A DNA stretch of 9,108 nt from NCBI GenBank assembly GCA_025454715.1, contig JALONY010000092.1:1-9108 (forward strand), written 5' to 3'. This document shows, in pieces, positions 1-7,154 of the stretch. The position numbers were made by a program, and so were the translations under genes. The stretch's first letter is position 1; every line of letters starts with the position of its first letter. The notes below the pieces were generated by a model that saw only the letters and a list, made by a program, of their open reading frames with translations, was not told the DNA's origin and ran no database searches. The DNA comes from Anaerolineae bacterium (lineage in GTDB: Bacteria; Chloroflexota; Anaerolineae; Aggregatilineales; Phototrophicaceae).

Positions 1-126
1 AACGAGGCCTTCCAAAACTACAAGATGGGCTTCGCCGGTGCCATCGCGGTCGTCATCTTCGGCCTGTCACTGGTCTTCATCGCCATCTACCTGTACCGCA
101 CCCTCAAAGACGAGCTGGAATACTAA
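1..126 (+). CDS. Carbohydrate ABC transporter permease, first subunit (3' end only)
   Basis: Only the last 41 codons of this gene are in the window, read from base 1 in frame and ending at TAA 124-126. The residues NEAFQNYKMGFAGAIAVVIF begin a final membrane span, followed by a short charged cytoplasmic tail (RTLKDELEY). The pattern Y-K-M-G-x-A-x-A before the last span is typical of the C-terminus of MalF/UgpA-type sugar permeases. The next gene, 13 bases downstream, is a MalG/UgpE-type permease, which is the usual partner and order. The protein would form half of the inner-membrane channel of a sugar importer. The substrate cannot be read from this fragment; the downstream galactose genes suggest a galactoside. 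Confidence 0.85.
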   Translation, partial: NEAFQNYKMGFAGAIAVVIFGLSLVFIAIYLYRTLKDELEY

Positions 127-139
127 TCGGAGGCGCATC

Positions 140-1030
140 ATGGCGACGACATCCCCCGCCCAAACCCTGCCCTACATCCCGCCCGTGGCCAAGCCCGAGT
201 CCAAACGCAAGGGCACCGTCCGCTCGGCCATCACCTACGTCTTTTTGACCGTCTTGGCCGTCTTCTGGCTCATCCCCATCTTCGCAGCCCTCCTCACCGC
301 CGTCCGCACCATGGACGACATCACCCTCAACGGCTTCTGGAGTATCCCCAGCACCATCAGCCTCGATAATTTCGTCGAGGCGTGGACATCGGCTCGCGTC
401 AGCCAATACTTGGTCAGCAGCTTCATCGTCACCATCCCCTCGCTGATTGGCATGTTGTTCTTGTCGTCGCTCACCGCCTATGCGCTGGCGCGCTTCAAGT
501 TCGCCCTCAACCTGCCCATCTATTTCATGTTCGTGGCCGGCACCATGCTGCCCTTCCAAATCTTGCTCCTGCCGGTCTTCCTGCTGGTCAAGAATTTGGG
601 CATCTACAACACCTACATCGCCCTCATCGCCATCCATACCACCTTCCAGATGGGCTTCTGCGTGTTCGTGCTCCGCAACTTCATGCGTACCGTCCCCAGC
701 GAAATCTTCGAGGCCGCCCGCGTGGACGGCTGTAACGAGTTCAAGATTTACTGGCGCATCATGCTGCCGCTTAGCTTGCCCGCCATGGCCTCGCTGGCCA
801 CCCTCCAGTTTACGTGGGTGTTCAACGACTACATCTGGGCGCTGATTTTGGTCAACAAGCAAGACCTGCTGCCCGTCACGGCGGGCTTGGCCACCCTGCG
901 CGGCCAATACACCACCGACTGGCCGGTCATCACCGCCGGTGCGTTGCTGTCCACCGTCCCCACCTTGTTCGTCTTCACCTTCTTGCAGCGCTACTTCATT
1001 CAGGGTCTCACCCTCGGCTCAGGCAAGTAA
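140..1030 (+). CDS. Carbohydrate ABC transporter permease, second subunit (MalG/UgpE type)
   Basis: This is a 296-residue inner-membrane protein of normal length for a second sugar-ABC permease. The start is ATG 140, because GGAGG at 129-133 sits 6 bases upstream; an open extension to base 38 only overlaps the previous gene out of frame. A polar, proline-rich N-terminus is followed by six likely membrane spans, the first at about residues 30-54. The cytoplasmic EAA loop that docks on the ATPase is clear: EAARVDGCNEFKIYWRIMLP begins at residue 191, with Cys where Ala is most common. The gene follows the first permease by 13 bases, so the two are co-transcribed and should form a heterodimer. 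The binding protein is presumably upstream of the window, and no ATPase gene is seen. The likely substrate, a galactose-containing sugar, is inferred only from the downstream genes. Confidence 0.93.
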   Translation: MATTSPAQTLPYIPPVAKPESKRKGTVRSAITYVFLTVLAVFWLIPIFAALLTAVRTMDDITLNGFWSIPSTISLDNFVEAWTSARVSQYLVSSFIVTIPSLIGMLFLSSLTAYALARFKFALNLPIYFMFVAGTMLPFQILLLPVFLLVKNLGIYNTYIALIAIHTTFQMGFCVFVLRNFMRTVPSEIFEAARVDGCNEFKIYWRIMLPLSLPAMASLATLQFTWVFNDYIWALILVNKQDLLPVTAGLATLRGQYTTDWPVITAGALLSTVPTLFVFTFLQRYFIQGLTLGSGK

Positions 1031-1060
1031 GGCCGCACATCCGCTATACTCCGTCCAACA

Positions 1061-1090
1061 CTGGAGGGGTGGCCTTGCCCGCCCCTCCAG
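1061..1090 (+). terminator. Strong hairpin between the permease and GH2 genes
   Basis: CTGGAGGGGTGG pairs with CCGCCCCTCCAG around a 6-base loop, giving a 12-bp stem with one G-T wobble. It begins 30 bases after the permease stop and ends 42 bases before the GH2 start. The bases that follow (CTTGTCGAGTC) are not T-rich, so it is not a textbook intrinsic terminator. It could slow or partly end transcription, or protect the 3' end of the transporter message so that permease and enzyme levels differ. The hairpin is seen directly; its role is inferred. Confidence 0.5.
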
Positions 1091-2020
1091 CTTGTCGAGT
1101 CTGCACGACACCACACCACAGGATAAACCCCCATGCGAAGTGCCTACCCGTTCAATCAGGGCTGGTCGTATTGTGCGCAGAACGTGGCTCATGGCCTGTC
1201 AGACGACGGGTTCGTGCCGGTCACCCTGCCCCACAGCAACGTGATCCTCCCCTATCACAATTTCGACGATGCCGAGCACCAATTCGTCTCGACCTACCGC
1301 AAGCGCTTTGCCCTGCCCGAGGCCTTGCGCGGGCGACGCCTGCTGGTCGAGTTCGAAGGCGCCATGATTGCCGCCACCGTCACGCTCAACGGCCACACCT
1401 TCCCAGAGCACCGCGGCGGTTTCACCCCCTTCACCCTCGACCTCACCCCATATGTCGATGAAATCGGCGAAAACCTGCTGACCGTCCACCTCGACTCGAC
1501 CGAGCGTAAGGACATCCCACCCTTCGGCCACACCGTCGATTATCTGGTGTTCGGCGGCATCTACCGCGAGGTCACCCTCCATTACGTCGAGCCGGTCTAT
1601 ATTGATAACGTGTTCGTCAAGCCGCGCCACGTCCTGACCGACTCGCCCAGCATCGAGGTCGATGTGCGCCTGCACAACGCCAGCGACTCCGAGCGCACCG
1701 TCGGCCTGTATGTCGCCTATGGCCGCGAGGATTCGCCCGACGCCCCAGCCCTCGCCGCCACCCCCTCGCCGGTCACGGTCAGCATCCCCGCCGGTCAGTC
1801 GCACACCATCAGCCTGACCCTCGACGCGCTGCCCAAGCCGGACTTGTGGTCGCCCGACCAGCCCACCCTGTACCGCTTGGTCACGCACGTCATGGACGGC
1901 GGCAACGGCCCGACCATCGACCGACGCTGGACGCGCTTCGGGTTCCGCGAGGCGCAGTTCAAAGAGGACGGCTTTTACCTCAACGGCCAACGCTTGCAGC
2001 TCATGGGGCTCAACCGCCAC

Positions 2021-2027
2021 CAAGCGC
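2021..2027 (+). other. Frame-changing deletion junction in the GH2 gene
   Basis: Codons AAC CGC CAC CAA (2012-2023) encode NRHQ in the first frame. One extra G (2024) is followed by CGC AAA GAC GCC GAA in the second frame (RKDAE). In related GH2 enzymes NRHQ is followed by a conserved stretch of about 14 residues of the kind SxPYVGYAMP before the equivalent of RKDAE. Loss of 14 codons and gain of one base would be a net loss of 41 bases, which gives exactly the frame change seen. The exact number is an estimate, because the intact allele is not available here. Confidence 0.75.
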
Positions 2028-2414
2028 AAAGACGCCGAAATCCTCAAGCACGAGTTGGGCGTCAACATCGTCCGCACCTCGCACTACCCCCAATCCCGCC
2101 ACTTCCTCGACCGGTGCGACGAGCTGGGCTTGCTGGTCTTCGAGGAAATCCCGGGCTGGCAGCACATCGGTGACGACGACTGGAAGGGCTTGGCACTGCG
2201 CGACGTGCGCGCCATGATTGAGCGTGACCACAACCACCCCAGTATCATCATCTGGGGCGTCCGCATCAACGAATCGTGGGACGATCACGACTTCTACACC
2301 CAGACCAACGCCCTCGCCCGCCAGCTCGACCCGACCCGCCCGACCGGTGGCGTGCGCTTCTTCCTCAATTCCGAGTTCCTCGAGGATGTCTTCACCTATA
2401 ACGACTTCTCCCGC

Positions 2415-2432
2415 TCCATGGGCGGCGTCAGC
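2415..2432 (+). other. Apparent in-frame deletion junction removing the GH2 nucleophile region
   Basis: The barrel reads EDVFTYNDF, then SRSMGGV, then SGAIGWCAFDYNTH. In relatives known to me, YNDF and GWCAFDYN are separated by roughly 60-70 more residues. Those include a TEYNGHMxPTK-like motif with the catalytic nucleophile Glu, and the helix ending just before SGAIGW. No such motif occurs anywhere in either frame. The frame is kept across the joint. The position is approximate because there is no intact copy to compare. Confidence 0.65.
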
Positions 2433-3188
2433 GGCGCCATCGGCTGGTGCGCTTTCGATTACAACACTCACAAAGAATTCGGCGCGGGTGACCGCATCTG
2501 CTATCACGGCGTCTCCGACATCTTCCGCCTGCACAAGTACGCCGCCTATGCCTATGCCAGCCAAACCCCGCCCAGCGTCCGCCCCGTGCTGCACGTCGCC
2601 TGCAACTGGAAGGCCGGGGACTACGACGAAGGCCAGACCATCCAGCCCGTCACCGTCCTGACCAATTGCGATTACATCGAGGCTTACGTCGGCGACAAGC
2701 TGCAAGGCAAGTTCGAGCCAGACCGCGCCACTTACCCCAGCCTGCCCCACCCGCCCATCATGATGAGCAACCTCGATATCCGCCTCGCCGCGCCGTGGGG
2801 TGACCTGCACGTCATCGGCTATGTCGATGGTAAGCCGGTCGCCGAACAGCGCATCGCCGCTGACGGCGTGCCTGCCCGCCTCGAGCTGTCGGTGGATGAC
2901 GCCGAGCTATACGCCGACGGTGCTGACATGACCCGCGTCGTGTTCAAAATCGTTGACCGCTACGGCAACCCTTTGACCTATGCCGTTGGCGTCGTCACCC
3001 TCGATGTCGAAGGGCCCGCCGACCTGCTGGGCGAGACGGTCTTCCCGCTGGTCGGTGGCCAAGCCGCCGTTTACCTCCGCAGCCGCCACGAGGCGGGCAC
3101 GGTGGTCGTGCGCGCCAGCACCCCGCGCCTCGCCCCCGCCCACGTCAGCGTCAGCCTGATTTAACCCGCCACGAAAGGGCAAACGCAC

Positions 3189-4106
3189 ATGGCCTCGGTG
3201 ACTTTCGAGCAGGTCGAATACGGTGGATGGACGAACTGCTACCGCTTGAGCAACGGCATCGTCGATGTGGTCATCAGCGGTGGCTTCGGGCCGCGCATCC
3301 TACGGTATGGGTTCGTCGGCCAGCCCAACGAATTGGCTGAGCTGTACGACGCCGCCCGCGCCACCCCGCCCGACCAATTCCGGCTGTATGGCGGGCATCG
3401 CTTCTGGCACGCGCCCGAGGCGCACCCGCGCACCTACTACCCCGACAACGCGCCCATCGACATCACCTTTGCCGATGGCGTATTGACGGCCAGCGCGCCG
3501 GTCGAGCACACCACCGCCATGCAAAAGACGCTCCATCTCTCACTCGACCCCGCCAGCCCCCGCGTCCTCGTCACCCACAGCCTGACCAACCACGGCGCGT
3601 GGGCGGTGCAGGTCGCCCCGTGGGCGTTGACCTGCATGGCCGCTGGCGGCACCGGCATCTTGCCCCTGCCGCCGCGTGGCTCACACACCGATAACCTGTT
3701 GCCCTCCAGCCACCTGATGCTGTGGGCATACACCGACCTCAGCGACCCACGCTGGACGTTCACGCCCGACGCCGTGCTGCTCAAGGCCGACCCGACCCGC
3801 GACACCCCCCAGAAAATCGGTGCGCCGGTCGCCCCGGAATGGCTGGCGTATGCCCGCGATGGCCGCCTGTTCGTCAAGCAATTCGAGCACCTCGCCGGTG
3901 CGACTTACCCCGATGGGGGGTGTTCCGCCGAGTTGTTCGTGATTAATTTCATGCTCGAGGTCGAGTCGCTTGCCCCGCTGGCCACCCTCGACGCAGGTGC
4001 GACCGTCGATCACGTCGAGTCGTGGACATTGCTGGCCGATGTGCCCGAGCCGCGCACCGCCGCCGATGTCGCCCAGCACATCCGGCCACGCATCGCCGCC
4101 CTTTAA
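3189..4106 (+). CDS. DUF4380-like protein, likely galactose-mutarotase-type fold
   Basis: This is a 305-residue protein with no signal peptide or membrane span, so it is probably cytoplasmic. ATG 3189 is preceded by AAAGGG (3174-3179) nine bases upstream, and the gene starts 24 bases after the GH2 stop. I recognise the general pattern of the DUF4380 group of beta-sandwich proteins: VEYGGWTNCYRLSNG at the N-terminus, SGGFGPRILRYGF near residue 31, and YGGHRFWHAPE at residues 67-77 with H70, H74 and E77 as candidate functional residues. The fold class is shared with aldose 1-epimerases and some lyases. Its place between a beta-galactosidase-type gene and galT/galK suggests a part in handling the released sugar, for example anomer conversion. 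That role is inference; the classical GalM catalytic pattern is not evident. The name is from memory, and I am more sure of the gene than of its function. Confidence 0.8.
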   Translation: MASVTFEQVEYGGWTNCYRLSNGIVDVVISGGFGPRILRYGFVGQPNELAELYDAARATPPDQFRLYGGHRFWHAPEAHPRTYYPDNAPIDITFADGVLTASAPVEHTTAMQKTLHLSLDPASPRVLVTHSLTNHGAWAVQVAPWALTCMAAGGTGILPLPPRGSHTDNLLPSSHLMLWAYTDLSDPRWTFTPDAVLLKADPTRDTPQKIGAPVAPEWLAYARDGRLFVKQFEHLAGATYPDGGCSAELFVINFMLEVESLAPLATLDAGATVDHVESWTLLADVPEPRTAADVAQHIRPRIAAL

Positions 4107-4119
4107 CCCTTTTTTTTAT

Positions 4120-4145
4120 GCCCCCGCCCGCACCTCGGCGGGGGC
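4120..4145 (+). terminator. GC-rich hairpin with short T run between the DUF4380-like gene and galT
   Basis: GCCCCCGCC (4120-4128) pairs perfectly with GGCGGGGGC (4137-4145) around an 8-base loop. GCGCC and then TTTT (4151-4154) follow. A run of eight T lies just before the stem (4110-4117). It is placed like an intrinsic terminator on the plus strand, starting 14 bases after the DUF4380-like stop. The T run is short and five bases away from the stem, so leaky termination or 3'-end protection is more likely than a full stop. If it does terminate, galT-galK would need its own promoter, and I see no convincing one in the 18 bases left before the galT ribosome site region. Confidence 0.6.
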
Positions 4146-4172
4146 GCGCCTTTTACCCGATAGGACGAACGC

Positions 4173-5210
4173 ATGGGCATCCTAGACGACTACCCACACC
4201 GTCGCTATAACCCGCTGACCGGCGATTACGTCGTCGTGTCGCCGCACCGCACCAAGCGCCCGTGGCAAGGCCAAACCGACCGCCCCGCCCAAGCCGAACG
4301 CCCGCACTACGACCCGACCTGTTACCTATGCCCGGGCAACGTGCGCGCCAACGGCGAGCGCAACCCCGACTATACCGATACCTTCGTCTTCACCAATGAC
4401 TTCGCCGCCCTGCTGCCGGACGCACCAGACCTCGACGCGCCCACCCACCCGCTGTTGCGCGCCGAGGTCGCCCGCGGCACCAGCCGCGTCTTGTGCTTCT
4501 CGCCCCGCCACGACCTCACGCTGGCGCTGATGGACAAGCCCGCCATCGCCCGCGTCGTCGATGCGTGGGCAGGTCAAGTGTCCGAGCTTGGCCAGACCTA
4601 TCGCTGGGTGCAGGTGTTCGAGAACCGCGGTGAGCAAATGGGCGCGTCCAACCCGCACCCCCACGGCCAAATCTGGGCGTGCGACTTCTTGCCCAACGAG
4701 GCCGCCGCCGAAGACCGCCACCAACGCGCTTATTATGAGCAAAACGGTTCGCTTCTGCTGCTTGACTACGCGAATTTAGAGGCCGAGCGCCAAGAGCGCG
4801 TCATCGCCCAAAACGATGACTGGCTGGTGGTCGTGCCCTATTGGGCGGTCTGGCCGTTCGAGACGATGGTCTTGCCCCGCTTCGCCGTCCGGCACCTGCC
4901 CGACCTCACGCCCAGCCAGCGCGTTTCGCTGGCCGACGCCCTCAAGACCCTGCTGGTGCGCTACGATAACCTGTTCGAGGTGTCTTTCCCCTACTCGATG
5001 GGCTGGCACGGTGCCCCCTCCCAAGGCGAGGCCACCGGCTGGCAACTGCACGCCCATTTCTACCCGCCCCTCTTGCGCTCCGCCAGCGTCCGCAAGTTCA
5101 TGGTCGGGTTCGAGCTGTTGGCCGAAGCCCAGCGCGACCTGACCCCCGAACAAGCCGCCGCCCGCCTGCGCGCCTTACCCGACACGCACTACAGCGAGAC
5201 CCTCTCATGA
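4173..5210 (+). CDS. galT: Galactose-1-phosphate uridylyltransferase
   Basis: GalT transfers UMP from UDP-glucose to galactose 1-phosphate, giving UDP-galactose and glucose 1-phosphate (Leloir pathway, cytoplasm). At 345 residues it is full length. ATG 4173 has AGGA (4162-4165) seven bases upstream. The N-terminus [20 protein letters not shown] is typical. Zinc-site candidates are C50 and C53 (CYLCPGN), H113 (SPRHDLTL) and H162. The HIT-like active site [10 protein letters not shown] carries H162-P-H164-G-Q, with H164 as the expected nucleophile that is uridylylated. The second domain keeps [13 protein letters not shown] and [12 protein letters not shown]. No residue or segment appears to be missing. 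Its stop overlaps the galK start by four bases (ATGA), so the two are translationally coupled. A hairpin separates it from the gene upstream. Confidence 0.97.
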   Translation: MGILDDYPHRRYNPLTGDYVVVSPHRTKRPWQGQTDRPAQAERPHYDPTCYLCPGNVRANGERNPDYTDTFVFTNDFAALLPDAPDLDAPTHPLLRAEVARGTSRVLCFSPRHDLTLALMDKPAIARVVDAWAGQVSELGQTYRWVQVFENRGEQMGASNPHPHGQIWACDFLPNEAAAEDRHQRAYYEQNGSLLLLDYANLEAERQERVIAQNDDWLVVVPYWAVWPFETMVLPRFAVRHLPDLTPSQRVSLADALKTLLVRYDNLFEVSFPYSMGWHGAPSQGEATGWQLHAHFYPPLLRSASVRKFMVGFELLAEAQRDLTPEQAAARLRALPDTHYSETLS

Positions 5211-6358
5211 CCGACCTCCGCCTGACCGTCCATCGCGCCTTTGAGCAACATTTCGGCGAACCGCCCGCGTTCATCGCCCGCGCCCCCGGGCGCGTCAACC
5301 TGATTGGGGAGCACACCGACTACAACGACGGCTTCGTCTTCCCGATGGCCATCGACCGCGAGACCCTGATTGCCTTCAGGCCGCGCCCCGACCGCACCGT
5401 CTCCGTCCACCTACTCGACTTCGACCAACACGTCACCTTCTCGCTCGAAAACCTCACCCGAGTCGATTCGTCGCCCGTCGAATACCTCAAAGGCGTGGCC
5501 GCCGTCTTGCAATCCGAGGACTACACGCTGTCGGGCTGGGAGGGCGTCATCGCAGGCAACGTCCCGATCGGCGCGGGCTTGTCGTCGTCCGCCTCGCTCG
5601 AGATGGCCGCCATCCGCGCCTTCGAGCAGGTGTCGGGCTTCATCTGGGACGCCCCGCGCATGGCCAAGCTCGGGCAACGGGTCGAAAATGAGTGGCTCGG
5701 CCTCAAGACCGGCATCATGGATCAGATGATTTCCGCCGCAGGCCAAACCGGTCACGCCGTGCTGATTGACTGCCGCACCCTCGACCTCAAGCCTGCCCCG
5801 CTCCCACAGGGCACGGTGGTCGTGGTGATGGACACCAGCACGCGCCGCGGCCTCGTCCACAGCAAATACAATGAGCGCCGCCAGCAATGCGAGGCCGCCG
5901 CCGCCCACTTTGGGATTGCCGTCTTGCGTGATATTTCCGTCGAGGCGTTCGACGCCCGCGCCCATGAGCTGGACGACCTAACCCGCCGCCGCGCCCGCCA
6001 CGTCGTCACCGAGAACGCCCGCACCCTCGCCGCCTACGACGCCATGCAGCAAGGCGACCCGCGCATCTTGGGCGCGCTCATGGACGCCAGCCACGAGTCG
6101 CTCCGCGATGATTTCGAGGTCTCGACCGACGCGCTCAACGCCATCGTCACCGCCGCCCAGCGCCACCCCGCCTGCTACGGCGCACGCATGACCGGCGCAG
6201 GTTTCGGCGGATGCGCCGTCGCGCTGGTCATGGCCAACCAAGCCGAGTCGTTCGTCCAGTTCGTCACCGGCACCTACCAGCACACCACCGGCCTACAAGC
6301 CGCGCTCTACGTCTGCCACGCCTCCGAGGGCGCGTCGCTGTCGTCGCTCTTCGCCTGA
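5207..6358 (+). CDS. galK: Galactokinase
   Basis: This GHMP-family kinase phosphorylates alpha-D-galactose at O1 with ATP, feeding GalT. At 383 residues it is of normal length. ATG 5207 overlaps the galT stop in ATGA, which fixes the start. Motif 1, the galactokinase signature [15 protein letters not shown], is at residues 28-42. Motif 2, [11 protein letters not shown], is the phosphate-binding loop at 120-130. The catalytic-base Asp is expected at D172 in [19 protein letters not shown] follows, and motif 3, [13 protein letters not shown], starts at residue 328. All key motifs are intact. It is the last gene of the plus-strand cluster and is followed after 23 bases by the convergent terminator hairpin. 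The missing partner for a complete pathway is galE, which is not in the window. Confidence 0.97.
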   Translation: MTDLRLTVHRAFEQHFGEPPAFIARAPGRVNLIGEHTDYNDGFVFPMAIDRETLIAFRPRPDRTVSVHLLDFDQHVTFSLENLTRVDSSPVEYLKGVAAVLQSEDYTLSGWEGVIAGNVPIGAGLSSSASLEMAAIRAFEQVSGFIWDAPRMAKLGQRVENEWLGLKTGIMDQMISAAGQTGHAVLIDCRTLDLKPAPLPQGTVVVVMDTSTRRGLVHSKYNERRQQCEAAAAHFGIAVLRDISVEAFDARAHELDDLTRRRARHVVTENARTLAAYDAMQQGDPRILGALMDASHESLRDDFEVSTDALNAIVTAAQRHPACYGARMTGAGFGGCAVALVMANQAESFVQFVTGTYQHTTGLQAALYVCHASEGASLSSLFA

Positions 6359-6381
6359 CCTAGCGCCCCACCCCAAACAAA

Positions 6382-6413
6382 ACCGCCCACCCTCAACCGA
6401 GAGGGCGGGCGGT
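6382..6413 (-). terminator. Terminator hairpin between convergent galK and FHA gene
   Basis: ACCGCCCACCCTC (6382-6394) and GAGGGCGGGCGGT (6401-6413) form a 13-bp stem around a 6-base loop. The single non-Watson-Crick pair is A-C in the plus-strand RNA but G-U in the minus-strand RNA, so the stem is continuous only on the minus strand. On the minus strand the stem is followed at once by TTTGTTT, and it begins four bases past the FHA stop codon. It therefore reads as the intrinsic terminator of the FHA gene. It may also act, less well, on galK transcripts, whose downstream sequence (CATGTCATTC) is poor in T. Confidence 0.85.
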
Positions 6414-6417
6414 CATG

Positions 6418-7080
6418 TCATTCTGCGGGGTTATCCAGCCGGAAGCCGTGCCCGCGCATGGTCACGATGTATTGATGGTCGGGGTCAAGCTCATTCAGGC
6501 GGTCACGCAGGCGGCGCACCAGCGCATCGATGGCCTGTTCGCTCACGCCCTCGCCCACCACGTCCGGCCATACCGTCTCGACCACCGTCTCGCGGGTGCA
6601 CACCCGCCCCGCGTGCAGGTACAGCAGTTCCAACAGCCGGTACTGAGGCAAGCTCAGCGGCGGGTCGAGCTCCACCCCGCGCACGAACACCCGCCGCGCC
6701 TCGCGGTCGAGCGTCAAACGCCCGCTCAGGGTGTGCGGCACCTCGAACGGCAAAGGAGCCGTCGCCCCCGACCCGACGAATTGCAACCGCACCGCCAGCG
6801 CGATGTGGATCTCGTCGTTGTCGTACAGCTCTTGGCTGCCCTCTAGTTTTTTGCCATTCACCCACGTCCCATTGCGGCTGCTCAGGTCATGGACGAAATA
6901 ATGCCCATCCTCTTGCGTGACCCTGATGTGCTCTCGAGAGATTTGCCGTTCTCTCAGCACGATGTCGCAGTGGTCTTCGCGCCCGACCACCACCACGTCC
7001 TTTTCCATCGGGTAGCTCTTGTTGGCCTCAGGGCCGTCCATCACCACCAACACGGGCGTGCTGCGCTTGCCTTCCGACAT
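6418..7080 (-). CDS. FHA domain plus winged-helix DNA-binding domain protein
   Basis: The 220-residue product is a likely cytoplasmic regulator. The start is taken as ATG 7080, with GGAGAG upstream in the leader; a TTG at 7101 in the same frame would add seven residues but lacks this support. Residues about 10-100 are a forkhead-associated domain with the phosphothreonine-binding signatures: G33-R34, S48-R-E-H51 and SRNGTWVNG at 68-76. After a linker, residues about 127-218 form an OmpR/PhoB-type winged helix (LSLPQYRLLELLYLHAG, then VSEQAIDALVRRLRDRL and a HGFRL end). There is no receiver domain. The natural reading is a transcription regulator whose DNA binding or partner choice responds to Ser/Thr kinase signalling; this combination is familiar from Chloroflexota and some other groups. 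The kinase and target genes are not in the window. It has its own promoter and terminator, so it can be expressed apart from the miaA genes. Confidence 0.92.
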   Translation of the reverse strand: MSEGKRSTPVLVVMDGPEANKSYPMEKDVVVVGREDHCDIVLRERQISREHIRVTQEDGHYFVHDLSSRNGTWVNGKKLEGSQELYDNDEIHIALAVRLQFVGSGATAPLPFEVPHTLSGRLTLDREARRVFVRGVELDPPLSLPQYRLLELLYLHAGRVCTRETVVETVWPDVVGEGVSEQAIDALVRRLRDRLNELDPDHQYIVTMRGHGFRLDNPAE

Positions 7081-7127
7081 GGTCTCTCTCTCCGATTTCA
7101 ATGAGACGTTCCGATACGCTTATCGAC

Positions 7128-7136
7128 ATTATAACA
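7128..7136 (-). promoter_or_regulatory. Extended -10 promoter for the FHA-winged-helix gene
   Basis: On the minus strand the 74-base gap upstream of the FHA gene contains TGTTATAAT, a perfect TATAAT (7133-7128) preceded by TG-n, the extended -10 form. No good -35 match is seen 16-18 bases upstream, which is tolerated by extended -10 promoters. Transcription would start near 7121, giving a leader of about 40 bases before ATG 7080. In a GC-rich window this AT-rich match stands out. Confidence 0.6.
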
Positions 7137-7154
7137 TCATCCCAACCCGCCGGA

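Larger units (their letters stand above)
1133..3164 (+). pseudogene. GH2 beta-galactosidase-type glycosidase, broken by two apparent deletions
   Basis: Two reading frames together make one glycoside hydrolase family 2 protein. The first frame runs from ATG 1133, with AGGA at 1120-1123 nine bases upstream. It encodes the sugar-binding jelly-roll domain (FGGIYREV near residue 146), the immunoglobulin-like domain and the start of the TIM barrel, ending in sense at GLNRHQ (CAA 2021-2023). It then reads out of frame to a stop at 2173. The barrel resumes one frame over from about 2025 (RKDAEILKHELGVNIVRTSH) and runs to TAA 3162-3164. The family acid/base Glu of INES is codon 2271-2273. Two segments that I recall as conserved are missing: about 14 residues after NRHQ, and about 60-70 residues before SGAIGWCAFDYN that normally hold the nucleophile Glu. 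A product would probably be inactive. The second frame has only a TTG (2055) with no clear ribosome site. The setting suggests galactoside hydrolysis, but other GH2 specificities are possible. Assembly error is an alternative to true decay. Confidence 0.85.

Noticed and set aside
104..907. 267-residue open frame on the minus strand opposite the permease
   Set aside because: It lies fully antisense to a well-supported permease, is low in complexity (Gly, Asp, Gln, His rich) and has no motif. Such shadows are common in GC-rich DNA.
1045..1050. TATACT as a -10 box ahead of the GH2 gene
   Set aside because: No -35 or TG extension is placed properly, and a start there would fall within the 1061-1090 hairpin.
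2012..2030. Programmed ribosomal frameshift in the GH2 gene
   Set aside because: A frameshift signal would not remove coding sequence. A conserved segment appears absent between the frames, and no convincing slippery run with a downstream structure is seen.
1199..2810. Two long minus-strand frames (1199-2077 and 2010-2810) opposite the GH2 gene
   Set aside because: They mirror the GH2 codon pattern, have no recognisable domain, and no ribosome site or promoter is seen.
4143..4150. GGCGCGCC palindrome
   Set aside because: It is an 8-base GC palindrome at the edge of a GC-rich hairpin and is expected by chance in such DNA.
6503..6865. 120-residue minus-strand frame inside the FHA gene
   Set aside because: It is a shifted frame within a gene with clear FHA and winged-helix motifs, and is Arg, Gly and Ala rich without its own signals.
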